From: Balneolaceae bacterium UBA7797
Lineage (GTDB): Bacteria; Bacteroidota; Rhodothermia; Balneolales; Balneolaceae
DNA length: 64,000 nt
NCBI GenBank assembly: GCA_002480645.1
Contig: DLCN01000009.1
Span: 124,001 to 188,000, forward strand
Reading direction: 5' to 3'
Below are positions 44,215 through 53,115 of this stretch, in pieces. Both the position numbers and the translations under genes were made by a program. Every line of letters begins with the position of its first letter. Positions within the stretch are counted from its first letter, which is position 1. Below the pieces are notes generated by a model. It was not told the DNA's origin, did not search any database, and was given only the letters and a program-made list of their open reading frames with translations.

Positions 44215-46182
44215 TTATTTAAAGATCGAGCTTAATGTTTGAACGAGAATCCGGTAGCTGTTTACATTCTTTTCTACTACAGCTGCAGCTTTTTGGCGAA
44301 TGATGGTCGCTTCTGCATTACTTAAATTTTTCCCGGTATAAATGATTACCGGGATATCCTTTAAATGATGTTGTTGCTGCAAGTGTTCAAGAACCTGATG
44401 ACCGTCACTGTCAGGCAGGTACATGTCAAGGATAATGATATCAACAGCTTTTTCTTCAAGTAGTTGATAGGCTTCTGCCGCTGATTCCACACTTATGCAT
44501 TCCTTTACGTGGAATTTCAGGAACTCATTTAGCGCCAGATTGTGAGTGGAATTATCATCAACCAGTAAAACAGAGATCTCATTTACCGGTTTGGGTTCAT
44601 TGATCTGTGGGAGTGGTTCCCGGGTTTCTGGATATTCTTTTTGGGTCTTAGTCGGGTAATCGGTGGTCAGGGGTAACGACAGGGTAAATGAACTGCCTTT
44701 GCCAACTTCACTATCAAGGTAAATATCGCCTCCAAGCAGCTGCGCAAGTTCTTTGGAAATAGTGAGCCCCAGTCCGGTTCCTCCGAATTTTGACTGGGTG
44801 TTGGCCCCGTCAGCCTGCATATAGCTTTCAAAGATCAATGAGCGTTTATTTTTAGGGATTCCGATTCCCGTATCCTGAATACAAAAAGTGATGACAGATC
44901 TCTCCGTTGTCTTAATGGTAGGATGTGCAGATCTGTTTTCGATTTGTATTGAAACGGTAACACCCCCATTCTCTGTAAATTTGATCGCGTTGGAGACCAG
45001 ATTATTTAAGATCTGTTGTAACCGAATAGAATCGGTAATAAAAGTATCCGGGACAGCATCAGAAACTGAATAACTTAGTTCAATATTTTTAGTGTGCGCA
45101 ATAGGTTGATGGAGTTTGATCAGCTGTTTTATGCCGTCACGAATATTAATAGTGGAATAGGAGAGGTCTATCTTGCGGGAGTCTATCTTACTTAGGTCGA
45201 GTACCTGATTGAGAAGCTGAAGTAAATTATCCGTGGCCTTGTGAATAACCTGAGCTTTCTCTTTTTGTTTCTCAGTAAGATTCTCCGAGTTTCGCTCTCC
45301 CAGGGTCTCACTCAGAATTAGAATGGAATTGAGCGTGGTTCTCATTTCATGACTGATATTCGCAATAAACTCCGATTTATATTTATTGTGAGCACGTAAT
45401 TTTTGTAACTCGGAAGCGTCTTCATGCTGTTGACTGTCGTTGATACTCAATCCGATCAAATACTGTTTATGTAATTGATGATAAATCTTGAAGTGAGTAG
45501 TTACAGGGTATTTGCTTCCATCTTTTCGGATATGATTCAGACTCAGGGTTATGATCTCTGAATGTTCATCCTCGGCATGTAGGGCTAGTCTGTTTTTAAG
45601 ATTACCGGATTTCAGGTTTTCAATGATGTCATCCAGATACAGATCTTTAAAAGTTTGATCGGTGTATCCCAGATTATCCATCAGGGTTTTGTTAGCATAA
45701 ATGAACTGAAAATTATTCAGGTCAGCGATATATAACTCACCGATATTAGATTTTTGAATCAGATCCACGACTTCAGTGAGCTCATTACTTATAGAATGAG
45801 AGGCAGAACGATAGGATCGTAAAAATTGATAGGATCGGGCTGCTATACATTCGGTACAATTCCTGTCTATGTAATCTGCAGCACCTTGGTCAATCAGTTC
45901 CAGTGCAATATTCAGTTGGTATGAGCTGGAAGTAAAAAATACAGAAGTAGCCGGGAACTCATCCTGAACAGTGGCAAGGAAAGTTCGGGCAGAAACGGAT
46001 AGAGAATGAATATCTGCAATGATCAGGTCCACCAGATTTTCGTGTAACTTTTGCCTGATAGAAATATCATTAATACATAATAAGACTGTAACCCCATTAA
46101 GGGTGTCCTCAAGCTCTTTTTTAAGCCTGGAAGAGTAATTCTTCGAACTATCTATTATTAATATGGTCTTTAGGGTGCCCAT
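44215..46182 (-). CDS. Hybrid sensor histidine kinase (REC-PAS-HisKA-HATPase-REC)
   Basis: The 655-residue cytoplasmic protein starts with a degenerate receiver (VDLIIADIHSLS, no clear acidic pair), then a PAS domain (~145-250; FIYANKTLMDNLGYTD), HisKA with ANISHEMRTTLNSI (the usual Pro after RT is Thr), HATPase_c (NNLVSNAIKFTENGG, DTGIGIPKNKR, GGTGLGLTI) and a C-terminal receiver with Asp in IIILDMYLPDSDG. No membrane helix is present. Its upstream region has a minus-strand sigma-28-like promoter and a long hairpin in the leader, which ties it to the chemotaxis genes beyond. It may feed the phosphorelay of the adjacent ChpT-like protein. Confidence 0.9.
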   Translation of the reverse strand: MGTLKTILIIDSSKNYSSRLKKELEDTLNGVTVLLCINDISIRQKLHENLVDLIIADIHSLSVSARTFLATVQDEFPATSVFFTSSSYQLNIALELIDQGAADYIDRNCTECIAARSYQFLRSYRSASHSISNELTEVVDLIQKSNIGELYIADLNNFQFIYANKTLMDNLGYTDQTFKDLYLDDIIENLKSGNLKNRLALHAEDEHSEIITLSLNHIRKDGSKYPVTTHFKIYHQLHKQYLIGLSINDSQQHEDASELQKLRAHNKYKSEFIANISHEMRTTLNSILILSETLGERNSENLTEKQKEKAQVIHKATDNLLQLLNQVLDLSKIDSRKIDLSYSTINIRDGIKQLIKLHQPIAHTKNIELSYSVSDAVPDTFITDSIRLQQILNNLVSNAIKFTENGGVTVSIQIENRSAHPTIKTTERSVITFCIQDTGIGIPKNKRSLIFESYMQADGANTQSKFGGTGLGLTISKELAQLLGGDIYLDSEVGKGSSFTLSLPLTTDYPTKTQKEYPETREPLPQINEPKPVNEISVLLVDDNSTHNLALNEFLKFHVKECISVESAAEAYQLLEEKAVDIIILDMYLPDSDGHQVLEHLQQQHHLKDIPVIIYTGKNLSNAEATIIRQKAAAVVEKNVNSYRILVQTLSSIFK

Positions 46183-46299
46183 CTTCTGTTTTAGTACAAT
46201 ACGTTATTATGTATGATTAAACTAAAATTGTCAATTTTGCTGTAGTGTAAGCTTTCTCACGCACAGAAACGGGCTGAACCGAACATTAAAATTTAAACG

Positions 46300-46333
46300 T
46301 TAGAGGATTTTAATAAACATTAAGATCCTCTAA
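46300..46333. repeat. 15-bp hairpin in the leader of the hybrid kinase gene
   Basis: TTAGAGGATTTTAAT and ATTAAGATCCTCTAA pair over 15 bp with one mismatch (a G-U pair in RNA) around a 4-nt loop. It lies about 33-66 nt downstream of the predicted minus-strand start and 118 nt before the kinase ATG, so it could be an attenuator or a 5' stabilising structure. Confidence 0.6.
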
Positions 46334-46373
46334 TATTGAGTTTTTGGTATTCCTTTGGTCGTTTAACCTTCCC

Positions 46374-46400
46374 TTATCGGCGATGATAATTATTACTTAA
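46374..46400 (-). promoter_or_regulatory. Sigma-28-like promoter for the hybrid kinase (minus strand)
   Basis: On the minus strand TTAA (46400-46397), 16 nt, then CCGATAA (46380-46374). The predicted start is near 46366, giving a ~185-nt leader. Confidence 0.7.
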
Positions 46401-46458
46401 ATTTTTTTTAAAAATATTTCCACCTGTCTATATTTCTAATGGTTAGAAAATCTTAATG

Positions 46459-46480
46459 AACATTAAAAATCATTAATGTT
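46459..46480. promoter_or_regulatory. 22-bp dyad upstream of the degenerate kinase gene
   Basis: AACATTAA-N6-TTAATGTT is a perfect 8-bp dyad. The same arms and spacer length recur at 60835-60856 before the secreted TonB-domain genes. Confidence 0.4.
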
Positions 46481-46556
46481 TTATAGCCGGTTTCGAGGAT
46501 ACAGAGGATGCAAAAAAAACGTGAGCATCCGGGGACATTAAAATCGAGTATGAATT

Positions 46557-47372
46557 ATGACATTAGCAAGAAAATTAGATGCGTTGGTAAAAGAAAGAAG
46601 CCAGAATAATAGCGGCTTGTATAAATATTCCAATAAGGAAGTTGAAACCGACATCAGGTTGCAGCAACGTTTTCATAAACTAAGAGGTGTTAGTAAGCTT
46701 CAAAAAAGTATTGTTCGTCAGAACATGCATAATGCAATGTCTCCTCTTAGTGCTATTTCAGGATATCTGGAGTTGATCAACATGTCGCTAGGTTCTGAAG
46801 AAAGTGCTGAAAAGATCGGGTATTATAAAGAACAGATCGAACATGGTATCCATGAAGTAAACAGCATACTTGAGCAGCTACACGGATTATACACTGATGA
46901 GACTGATACAACCGATCAGGAAGAGGATGTTTCCCTGGATGTAGATATAAATTGGTTAGTGAATGAGGTACTCAGAACGGTCAATATGCATGCAGAATCA
47001 TATGAAACTGAACTGACTGACTATCCACTTTATGTTTCTGTGGATCTCTTTATAGCGAAACTTATTGTTTTTGAGCTAGTTAATTATGCCAGAAAATGTT
47101 CTATGAAGTCTGATTCTTTAAAACTGATGACACACCAACAAGGTAAGTTTGTAAACTTTACCATTCAGTTTAATACTACTGAGCAGAAAAAATCAGAAAT
47201 TGCTTCTTTGATTGCAGATATAAAAAATGAAGATAGCGAGATCAGTAATTCGTTCAATGAAGGGCTTATCTCAAGCAAAGAATTGGCTGGTCAGTTAAAC
47301 GGCACCTTGAGTTTTCTGAGTGTTCAGGATGGAGAAGCAAGATTAACGCTTACACTTCCAATTTCTTTTTGA
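46557..47372 (+). CDS. Degenerate histidine-kinase-like protein, ChpT-like
   Basis: The 271-residue protein has a dimerisation helix with NMHNAMSPLSAISGYLELI, where His58 aligns with the phospho-His of HisKA but the usual Glu after it is Asn. The following ATPase-like part has lost the N-box (FELVNYARKC) and glycine-rich ATP-lid motifs, keeping only a weak G2-like end (LISSKELAGQLNGTL). It probably cannot bind ATP and may instead relay phosphoryl groups, like Caulobacter ChpT, between kinases and receivers. Its stop directly abuts the stop of the convergent gene at 47373. The kinase-derived origin is fairly clear; the relay role is inferred. Confidence 0.65.
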   Translation: MTLARKLDALVKERSQNNSGLYKYSNKEVETDIRLQQRFHKLRGVSKLQKSIVRQNMHNAMSPLSAISGYLELINMSLGSEESAEKIGYYKEQIEHGIHEVNSILEQLHGLYTDETDTTDQEEDVSLDVDINWLVNEVLRTVNMHAESYETELTDYPLYVSVDLFIAKLIVFELVNYARKCSMKSDSLKLMTHQQGKFVNFTIQFNTTEQKKSEIASLIADIKNEDSEISNSFNEGLISSKELAGQLNGTLSFLSVQDGEARLTLTLPISF

Positions 47373-47807
47373 TCAGGCCCGGGCGTCTAACCAATCACCC
47401 TTAGGATTGGCGAACTTGATCATTTGATCAAAGTAACGTTGGTGCTTTGTCGCCGGGTTTTTAGTTGCAGCAGTTTGTTCAATATCTGCTGAGAAATATC
47501 TGGAAGTATGTAACCCTTCAAGCCTATCAACACCTGATTTATACTGATGAAATAATTGATGCGATAAATTCGAGTATTCTATTTCTTCAATTACCTCTGC
47601 CTCTTCAATCAGTTCGAGTTCAAAATTAGCAGATACACTCTCTTCACCATATACATATTCAACTTTTTGATCTGAATTACGCTGAGAGTTTTTTCTTGAT
47701 ATAGCAAGAACTTTTCTCTCAGAATCAACAGCCTCAGTTGTATGAATAGGCTTGTCAGTTCTGGTGTAACCTACCAGACGGGCTTTATTTGAATTATTGA
47801 TACGCAT
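47373..47807 (-). CDS. Hypothetical protein in the chemotaxis island
   Basis: The 144-residue protein has no signal peptide or membrane helix. It opens MRINNSNKARLVGY, has a basic, Ser/Asn-rich N-terminal half, an acidic amphipathic segment (FELELIEEAEVIEEIEY) and a C-terminal part with HQLFHQYKSGVDRL that looks helical. The overall style (short, polar N-terminus followed by helices) recalls small flagellar accessory or anti-sigma proteins, but no match is recognised. It is convergent with the ChpT-like gene with no space between the stops and divergent from the che operon. Confidence 0.6.
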   Translation of the reverse strand: MRINNSNKARLVGYTRTDKPIHTTEAVDSERKVLAISRKNSQRNSDQKVEYVYGEESVSANFELELIEEAEVIEEIEYSNLSHQLFHQYKSGVDRLEGLHTSRYFSADIEQTAATKNPATKHQRYFDQMIKFANPKGDWLDARA

Positions 47808-48000
47808 TGAAGTTCTGTACCCGCTATATGCGGTTCAATGAAGATATGAATAGCAGGCGAGTTAGATTTATTAGATTATTTTAACAAAAGGAGCTGTAAT
47901 CGAAAGGATCTTATCCGGATTTAATAATAAATGGGCGTTTTTAATTATTTATATAACAGTCTCTTATAAGAATTTATGCTAAAAAAACAGTTGGGGGTTC

Positions 48001-48027
48001 TTAAGGATATTTAAGAGGTACCGATAA
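48001..48027 (+). promoter_or_regulatory. Sigma-28-like promoter of the che operon
   Basis: TTAA (48001-48004), 16 nt, CCGATAA (48021-48027), the geometry of FliA promoters. The start would be near 48034, leaving a ~79-nt leader before cheY. The rest of the 305-nt gap 47808-48112 shows no gene. Confidence 0.8.
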
Positions 48028-48112
48028 GACAATAAGAATGCGACAGAACCCTGTTGGGTATAAAAAGAATAATTGAATAGCGAAAAGGATTTCAGACAGA
48101 TAGGAGATTATA

Positions 48113-48562
48113 ATGAGTACAATTAAGGCACTTGTAGTTGATGATTCAAAAATTATGAGAAGTCAGGTTAAGCGGGCCTTGGACCAACTGATGATAGCTG
48201 AGTTTGAATATGAAGATGCGATGGATGGCCAGGATGCTCTTGAAAAATTTAATGATGATATCGAGATCTTATTTGTAGACTGGAATATGCCAAAGATGAC
48301 AGGGGTTGAATTTGCCAGAGCAATCAGGGATAAAGGCTACGATAAAATACCGATCATTATGGTAACGGCTGAGAAGTCGATGGGAAAAGTGGATAAGGCA
48401 TTAACCGAAGGCGGGGCAAACGAATATATTACAAAGCCATTCACAGCAGATAAAATGCTAAAAGCGGTTAGCAGGTATATAGACGATAAGGGACAGATAA
48501 TTAAAGAAGAAGAAGAGCAGGAAGAAAAGAAAAGCTTCTTTAGCAGCATTCTTAAATCATAA
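48113..48562 (+). CDS. CheY-type response regulator, first gene of the che operon
   Basis: The 149-residue receiver has VVDDSK, Asp56 in ILFVDWNMPKMTG, MVTAEKS and Lys in YITKPFTA, followed by a ~25-residue Glu/Lys-rich tail ending in KSFFSSILKS, beyond a normal CheY. GGAG 7 nt before the ATG supports the start. It lies 11 nt upstream of cheX and downstream of a sigma-28-like promoter. As a stand-alone receiver in a che operon it is likely to be phosphorylated by CheA and either act on the motor or drain phosphate. Confidence 0.9.
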   Translation: MSTIKALVVDDSKIMRSQVKRALDQLMIAEFEYEDAMDGQDALEKFNDDIEILFVDWNMPKMTGVEFARAIRDKGYDKIPIIMVTAEKSMGKVDKALTEGGANEYITKPFTADKMLKAVSRYIDDKGQIIKEEEEQEEKKSFFSSILKS

Positions 48563-48573
48563 CAGGATAAGCA

Positions 48574-49071
48574 ATGATAACTGAAGAATTAAAAAAAGCA
48601 GTACATATTCCGGAACAGATCGTAGAGATCGTGAAAGAATCAGTGATCAATACATTTGAATCGATTTCGGGGGAAGCACCGGTTTATTCAGACTATGCAG
48701 AGCCTGACGGGCCGCTGAATGGAATGATCGGAAACATAGCCGTATTCAATCCTGATATCACATTCTCTTTAATGCTGGCAATCCCTAAAGAGACAGCAGT
48801 TAGTCTTTCAGAAGTATTTATTGGAATGGAACTTCCTTTTGAAAGTGACGATATGGGGGATTTGATCGGAGAGATCGCAAATATTTTAGCCGGAGATGTC
48901 GCAGCTAATATTGAACAAGTTGGTTTCAGAGGGCAGTCATCATTACCAACCGCTACCCGGGGGAGTGATCTCACCTTATTTATGCCCAATAAACCTCCCA
49001 CAGTAAAAATGAAATTCGATAGTGCTAATGGCGAATTTCTTTTAACAATGGCAATGAGTGAATCCAGATAA
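48574..49071 (+). CDS. cheX: CheX/CheC-family CheY-P phosphatase
   Basis: The 165-residue protein has the CheX-type helix DLIGEIANILAGDVAANIE, where Glu100 and Asn103 are the E-xx-N pair that attacks CheY-phosphate. A single copy of the motif places it nearer CheX than CheC. It ends chemotactic signals by dephosphorylating a CheY. Flanking genes are 11 and 12 nt away. A second, diverged CheX-type gene is at 53762; no cheZ is seen. Confidence 0.85.
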   Translation: MITEELKKAVHIPEQIVEIVKESVINTFESISGEAPVYSDYAEPDGPLNGMIGNIAVFNPDITFSLMLAIPKETAVSLSEVFIGMELPFESDDMGDLIGEIANILAGDVAANIEQVGFRGQSSLPTATRGSDLTLFMPNKPPTVKMKFDSANGEFLLTMAMSESR

Positions 49072-49083
49072 ATAAGCAGAGTT

Positions 49084-51765
49084 ATGAGTACAGATAATAA
49101 AAAAATCATAGAAGATCTTGAGTCGATCATACGATTGATGGCTGATATCTGGCCCAACGATCGTGATAACGTGGCAATTGCAGGGGCAAAATTTGAAGAA
49201 GTGGTTACTTTACTTGGTAACGATTCCCGCCAACTGCAGAAATTAGTGGATCTCTCCTGGGAAGGTCTGAAACATCTGTACGAAAAAGATGATTTTTATA
49301 TGACCGTTAAAGCTGCTTCGATGCAGGCGGTTAATACCATCCGGGAGTTCATCATCCAGGAAGGAGAGATCAAGGTAGAGGATTTTGAGCGGGCATACGA
49401 TACGCTCGATCATGCTCTTCATGGAAATAAAGAATCCGCGGATACCGTGATTGAAATGGATGAGGTAGAAGAGCTAAAGAAAAAGGCCGATGAATTGGCT
49501 AAAGCTCAGGAGGGAGAGACGGTTGATGATTTTGAGTTTCAGGAAATTAAAGAGGCTACTCTCGATGATCTGGCTTCCTACATCATTTCGATAAATGAAG
49601 ATCTTTTATCGGAAGAGGAAGTTCAGCATTTGATCAATCTTATAGCCTCATTGATAAAAAATCACACAGAGGTTTATAAAGAGCCGCTGAGTAAAGCATT
49701 GGTAGCAGTAGTAAACTACCAGAAAGGAAATATCACGGATGAAAGCTGGTTAGAGGTTGTTTCACAGGCAGCAGAATCGGCTATTGAAGTGGAGAGCGAC
49801 GAAGAATTTGAAATGTACCGGGATTCTGACGTTCCGGCTGAAAAGTCTGTTCAGGAAGATGAGCCTGTGGCAGAAACTACCTCTGATGATGGCAATGCTG
49901 AACAAACAGCGGAGCCTGTAGTAGATGCGCCGGAAGATGAGCAAAAAGAGGAGTCCGTATTTTATATCCCTCTTGATATTGAGTTGTCTATGGTTGGTGA
50001 GTTTATTACCGAGTGTAATGAACTTATTGAAATGGCTGAAAGTGCACTGCTGGAACTGGAAGAAAAACCGGAAGATGATGAATTGATCAATACGGTATTC
50101 CGATGTTTCCATACCATAAAAGGTACTTCAGCCTTTATGGGATTGGAGCCCATCACAGAATTTACTCACTCTGTTGAAACAGTATTGAGTATGGTTCGGG
50201 AAGGCGATCTTTCTTTCGATCAGGCCAATGCGGATATCAATTTCGAGTCTATTGATATCATAAAAAAACTGCTGGCAGTGGTAGAGCATGCCCAGGGTGG
50301 CGATCCGTTACCTAAGCCCGATAAGTACGATAATATGATGAGCGTGCTTTCAAAAGTGTCGGACGATAAGCAAACCCCGGCTGATGCACTGGCAGAAGTT
50401 ATGAATATTGAAGCGGCTCCGGCTATTGCAGAACCGGTTGAAGCTAAAGAGGAGATGGAGGAAGAAGCAAAAGAAGAAACTCCTCAGGTAAAAAATTCGG
50501 AAGAACAGGCAGAGCAAAAGAAAGAAGAACCTGTTAAAGCCGAAGAGCCCAAGGTTGCAGAAAAACCTGTTGCAAAGCCAACCGTGGTTGAGAAATCTAA
50601 TGCTAAATCTGAATCTGAATCATCGGTTAGGGTAAGTGTAAACCGTCTGGACCGTCTGATCGATATGGTGGGCGAACTTGTGATCGCACATTCAGTAGTA
50701 GCTCAGGATAATAACATCCCTAAGGACTCAGAATTACAGAAGAAAGTAAATCACGCCACAAAGATCATTCGCGAGTTACAGGATACCAGTTTAACACTTC
50801 GAATGGTTCCGTTACGGGCTACTTTCCATAAAATGAATCGATTGATCAGAGATCTTTCCAGAAAAGCAGGCAAACCGGTCAAGTTTACCACCTTTGGTGA
50901 AGACACCGAGATCGATCGTAATATGGTGGACATTATTAACGATCCGTTGATTCACATGCTTCGGAATTCTTTGGATCATGGCATTGAGGATCCGGAAGAA
51001 CGTGCAAAAACCGGGAAATCTGAAATGGCTAATGTGACTTTACGGGCTTCTCAGGAAGGTGGTAAAGTGATCATCCAAATTCAGGATGACGGTAGAGGCA
51101 TCAATAAAGATGTGATCCTGAAAAAAGCTATTGAAAAAGGCTTAGTTGATCCGGAGAAAAAACTAACCGAGAATGAGATCTATAATCTCATCTTCCTGCC
51201 GGGATTCTCTTCTGCAGAAAAGGTTACGGATCTTTCCGGCCGTGGAGTAGGAATGGATGTGGTACGCCGATCTATTGAGCAGCTTCAGGGTAAAATTGAA
51301 GTGAGTTCAGAACTCGGCAAAGGCACTTTGATCAGTCTGGAATTGCCATTTACTCTTGCCATAACCGACGGAATGCTTATACGAGTAGGCGAGCAGAAAT
51401 TTATCGTGCCTACCATAAATATCGACACCACATTCCGTCCAAGAAAGAAAGACATATTTACCGTTATGGGAGATGCAGAGCAGGTAATGTTCCGCGGAAA
51501 TTCGATTCCGGTAATACGGCTACACCGATTATTTGGTATTGATGGAGCAAATGAAACCCTGGAAGACGGCACTATGCTAATTATCAGCAATAACAATAGC
51601 TGGTATGCGCTCCTTGTAGATCAGGTGATCGGCCAACAGCAACTGGTGGGTAAGTCAATCAATAATATCGCTAAGACCAATCATATTTCGGGAGGAGCCA
51701 TTTTAGGAGACGGACGTGTAGGTCTGATCCTTGATACCTCCACCTTAATTGAAGCGGCTGCTTAA
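49084..51765 (+). CDS. cheA: Chemotaxis histidine kinase CheA with a long N-terminal extension
   Basis: The 893-residue kinase has a ~300-residue N-terminal region not found in standard CheA (helical, then an acidic linker), followed by the Hpt/P1 domain with phospho-His343 (CFHTIKGTSAFMG), a Glu/Lys/Pro-rich linker (~440-520), the dimerisation domain (~525-575), the kinase core with HMLRNSLDHGIEDPEE (N-box, His624), DDGRGI, SGRGVGMDVV (Arg720) and a C-terminal CheW-like domain. No CheY-binding P2 domain is recognisable. It accepts signals from the MCP/CheW arrays and phosphorylates CheY and CheB. Neighbour spacing is 12 and 10 nt. Confidence 0.95.
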   Translation: MSTDNKKIIEDLESIIRLMADIWPNDRDNVAIAGAKFEEVVTLLGNDSRQLQKLVDLSWEGLKHLYEKDDFYMTVKAASMQAVNTIREFIIQEGEIKVEDFERAYDTLDHALHGNKESADTVIEMDEVEELKKKADELAKAQEGETVDDFEFQEIKEATLDDLASYIISINEDLLSEEEVQHLINLIASLIKNHTEVYKEPLSKALVAVVNYQKGNITDESWLEVVSQAAESAIEVESDEEFEMYRDSDVPAEKSVQEDEPVAETTSDDGNAEQTAEPVVDAPEDEQKEESVFYIPLDIELSMVGEFITECNELIEMAESALLELEEKPEDDELINTVFRCFHTIKGTSAFMGLEPITEFTHSVETVLSMVREGDLSFDQANADINFESIDIIKKLLAVVEHAQGGDPLPKPDKYDNMMSVLSKVSDDKQTPADALAEVMNIEAAPAIAEPVEAKEEMEEEAKEETPQVKNSEEQAEQKKEEPVKAEEPKVAEKPVAKPTVVEKSNAKSESESSVRVSVNRLDRLIDMVGELVIAHSVVAQDNNIPKDSELQKKVNHATKIIRELQDTSLTLRMVPLRATFHKMNRLIRDLSRKAGKPVKFTTFGEDTEIDRNMVDIINDPLIHMLRNSLDHGIEDPEERAKTGKSEMANVTLRASQEGGKVIIQIQDDGRGINKDVILKKAIEKGLVDPEKKLTENEIYNLIFLPGFSSAEKVTDLSGRGVGMDVVRRSIEQLQGKIEVSSELGKGTLISLELPFTLAITDGMLIRVGEQKFIVPTINIDTTFRPRKKDIFTVMGDAEQVMFRGNSIPVIRLHRLFGIDGANETLEDGTMLIISNNNSWYALLVDQVIGQQQLVGKSINNIAKTNHISGGAILGDGRVGLILDTSTLIEAAA

Positions 51766-51775
51766 GAGGGAAACC

Positions 51776-52606
51776 ATGAGTATGTTCAGCACACATCCGT
51801 CACCGGCCTCGCTTAAGCTTCAGGATGAAGACTTCCAGAAAGTGAGAAAAATGATCCATGATTATTGCGGGATCTTTATTCAGGAAGGGAAAGAGGCCTT
51901 GGTACGTAGTCGATTGATGAAAAGAATCCGTCGGGTGGGCGTGCAAAGTTTCAGTGAGTATCTGGAATACGTGGATAGTGATTCCAGCGGGCAGGAATTT
52001 CTTGCGCTGGTTGATGTAATAACGACCAATAAAACGAATTTCTTTCGGGAAGTTGGTCATTTCAACTACATCAAAAATAACATTATGCCAAAAATGAAAG
52101 GTCGTGATGTTAAATGGTGGTCTGCGGGATGTTCATCGGGAGAGGAAACGGTAACAATGGCCATAACCCTCTTAGAAGGAAAACAGGAAACTGCCTGGCG
52201 TTCGGTTAAAATACTTGGCACCGATATCAGCCGGGAGATACTTCAGACAGCCAAAGCCGGGGTTTATTCATCGCAAAAAATGATGGATGTACCTGAGCAT
52301 TTAGAAAAAAAATATTTCACCAAAGTTGGAAATGGTGAGTACAAAGTAAATGATGAGATCCGCAGGATGATAACCTATGGCCGGTTAAATCTAACCGAGA
52401 AATGGCCATTAAAAGATGGATTTCATGTGATCATGTGTAGAAACGTGATGATCTATTTCAACCGGGAAACCCAGAGAAAATTGATCAATAGATTCTATGA
52501 AATGTTGGAGCCGGGCGGGTACCTGTTCATCGGGCACTCAGAGAGTATTCCATCAGATAATAACAACTTTGTTTATGTAGCTCCTGCAGCGTATCAGAAA
52601 CGATGA
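51776..52606 (+). CDS. cheR: Chemotaxis receptor methyltransferase CheR
   Basis: The 276-residue SAM-dependent enzyme methylates Glu residues of MCPs. It has the N-terminal CheR helices (FQKVRKMIHDYCGIFI ... LVRSRLMKRIRRVG), TNKTNFFRE, the SAM-binding WWSAGCSSGEETVTMA (~residues 120-135), ILGTDISREIL and CRNVMIYFN. The longer frame begins at 51749 inside cheA; AGAGGG before ATG 51776 decides the start. cheD follows after 14 nt. Confidence 0.94.
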   Translation: MSMFSTHPSPASLKLQDEDFQKVRKMIHDYCGIFIQEGKEALVRSRLMKRIRRVGVQSFSEYLEYVDSDSSGQEFLALVDVITTNKTNFFREVGHFNYIKNNIMPKMKGRDVKWWSAGCSSGEETVTMAITLLEGKQETAWRSVKILGTDISREILQTAKAGVYSSQKMMDVPEHLEKKYFTKVGNGEYKVNDEIRRMITYGRLNLTEKWPLKDGFHVIMCRNVMIYFNRETQRKLINRFYEMLEPGGYLFIGHSESIPSDNNNFVYVAPAAYQKR

Positions 52607-52620
52607 TGAATAACGGATAA

Positions 52621-53115
52621 ATGAAAAAAGTAGTAAGTGTTAGCGACATAAAAGTGTCCAACAATCCGGACGATCTCATTATAACCCATGCGTTAGGGTC
52701 ATGCCTGGGCATAACATTATATGATTCAGTGGCTAAAGTTGGTGGTATGGCACATGTGATGCTGCCCATATCTAAAGCTGATCCGGACAAAGCGAAAGCA
52801 AATCCGGCGATGTATGTGGATACAGGTTTTGCGACCCTGCTGAAAATGATGTACGAACTGGGGGCAAAGAAACAGAATTTTGAATTGAATGTGGCCGGTG
52901 GCGCAAGTATGAAGAGAGGCCCGGGTGAGGATTATTTTAAGATAGGGCAAAGAAATTTCACTACGCTCAGGAAATTGCTCTGGAAGAATGGATTTATGAT
53001 CAGTCACCAGCAAGTAGGTGGTAATATTTCCAGAACCATGACGCTTAATATTTCAGATGGCCTGGTCACCATTAATAAAGAACCATTGAACGCCAAAACA
53101 CACTGTGTAGTATAA
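52621..53115 (+). CDS. cheD: Chemoreceptor glutamine deamidase CheD
   Basis: The 164-residue deamidase has the catalytic Cys28 in ALGSCLGITLYD and His45 in GGMAHVMLP, plus the later VAGGASM loop, matching the CheD fold. It deamidates specific Gln residues of MCPs and, in Bacillus, binds CheC. With CheX-type phosphatases nearby a similar feedback may work here. Its stop overlaps the next start by one base (TAATG). Confidence 0.92.
   Translation: MKKVVSVSDIKVSNNPDDLIITHALGSCLGITLYDSVAKVGGMAHVMLPISKADPDKAKANPAMYVDTGFATLLKMMYELGAKKQNFELNVAGGASMKRGPGEDYFKIGQRNFTTLRKLLWKNGFMISHQQVGGNISRTMTLNISDGLVTINKEPLNAKTHCVV

Larger units (their letters stand above)
46183..46556. other. 374-nt divergent intergenic region with several regulatory elements
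   Basis: The AT-rich gap between the hybrid kinase (minus) and the degenerate kinase (plus) holds a minus-strand sigma-28-like promoter, a 15-bp leader hairpin and a 22-bp dyad, each listed separately. No extra gene is seen. Confidence 0.6.

Noticed and set aside
48481..50375. CGATAA in cheY (48485) and cheA (50365) coding sequence as sigma-28 promoters
   Set aside because: No TAA-type -35 box lies 16 nt upstream, and both are inside genes of the same operon.
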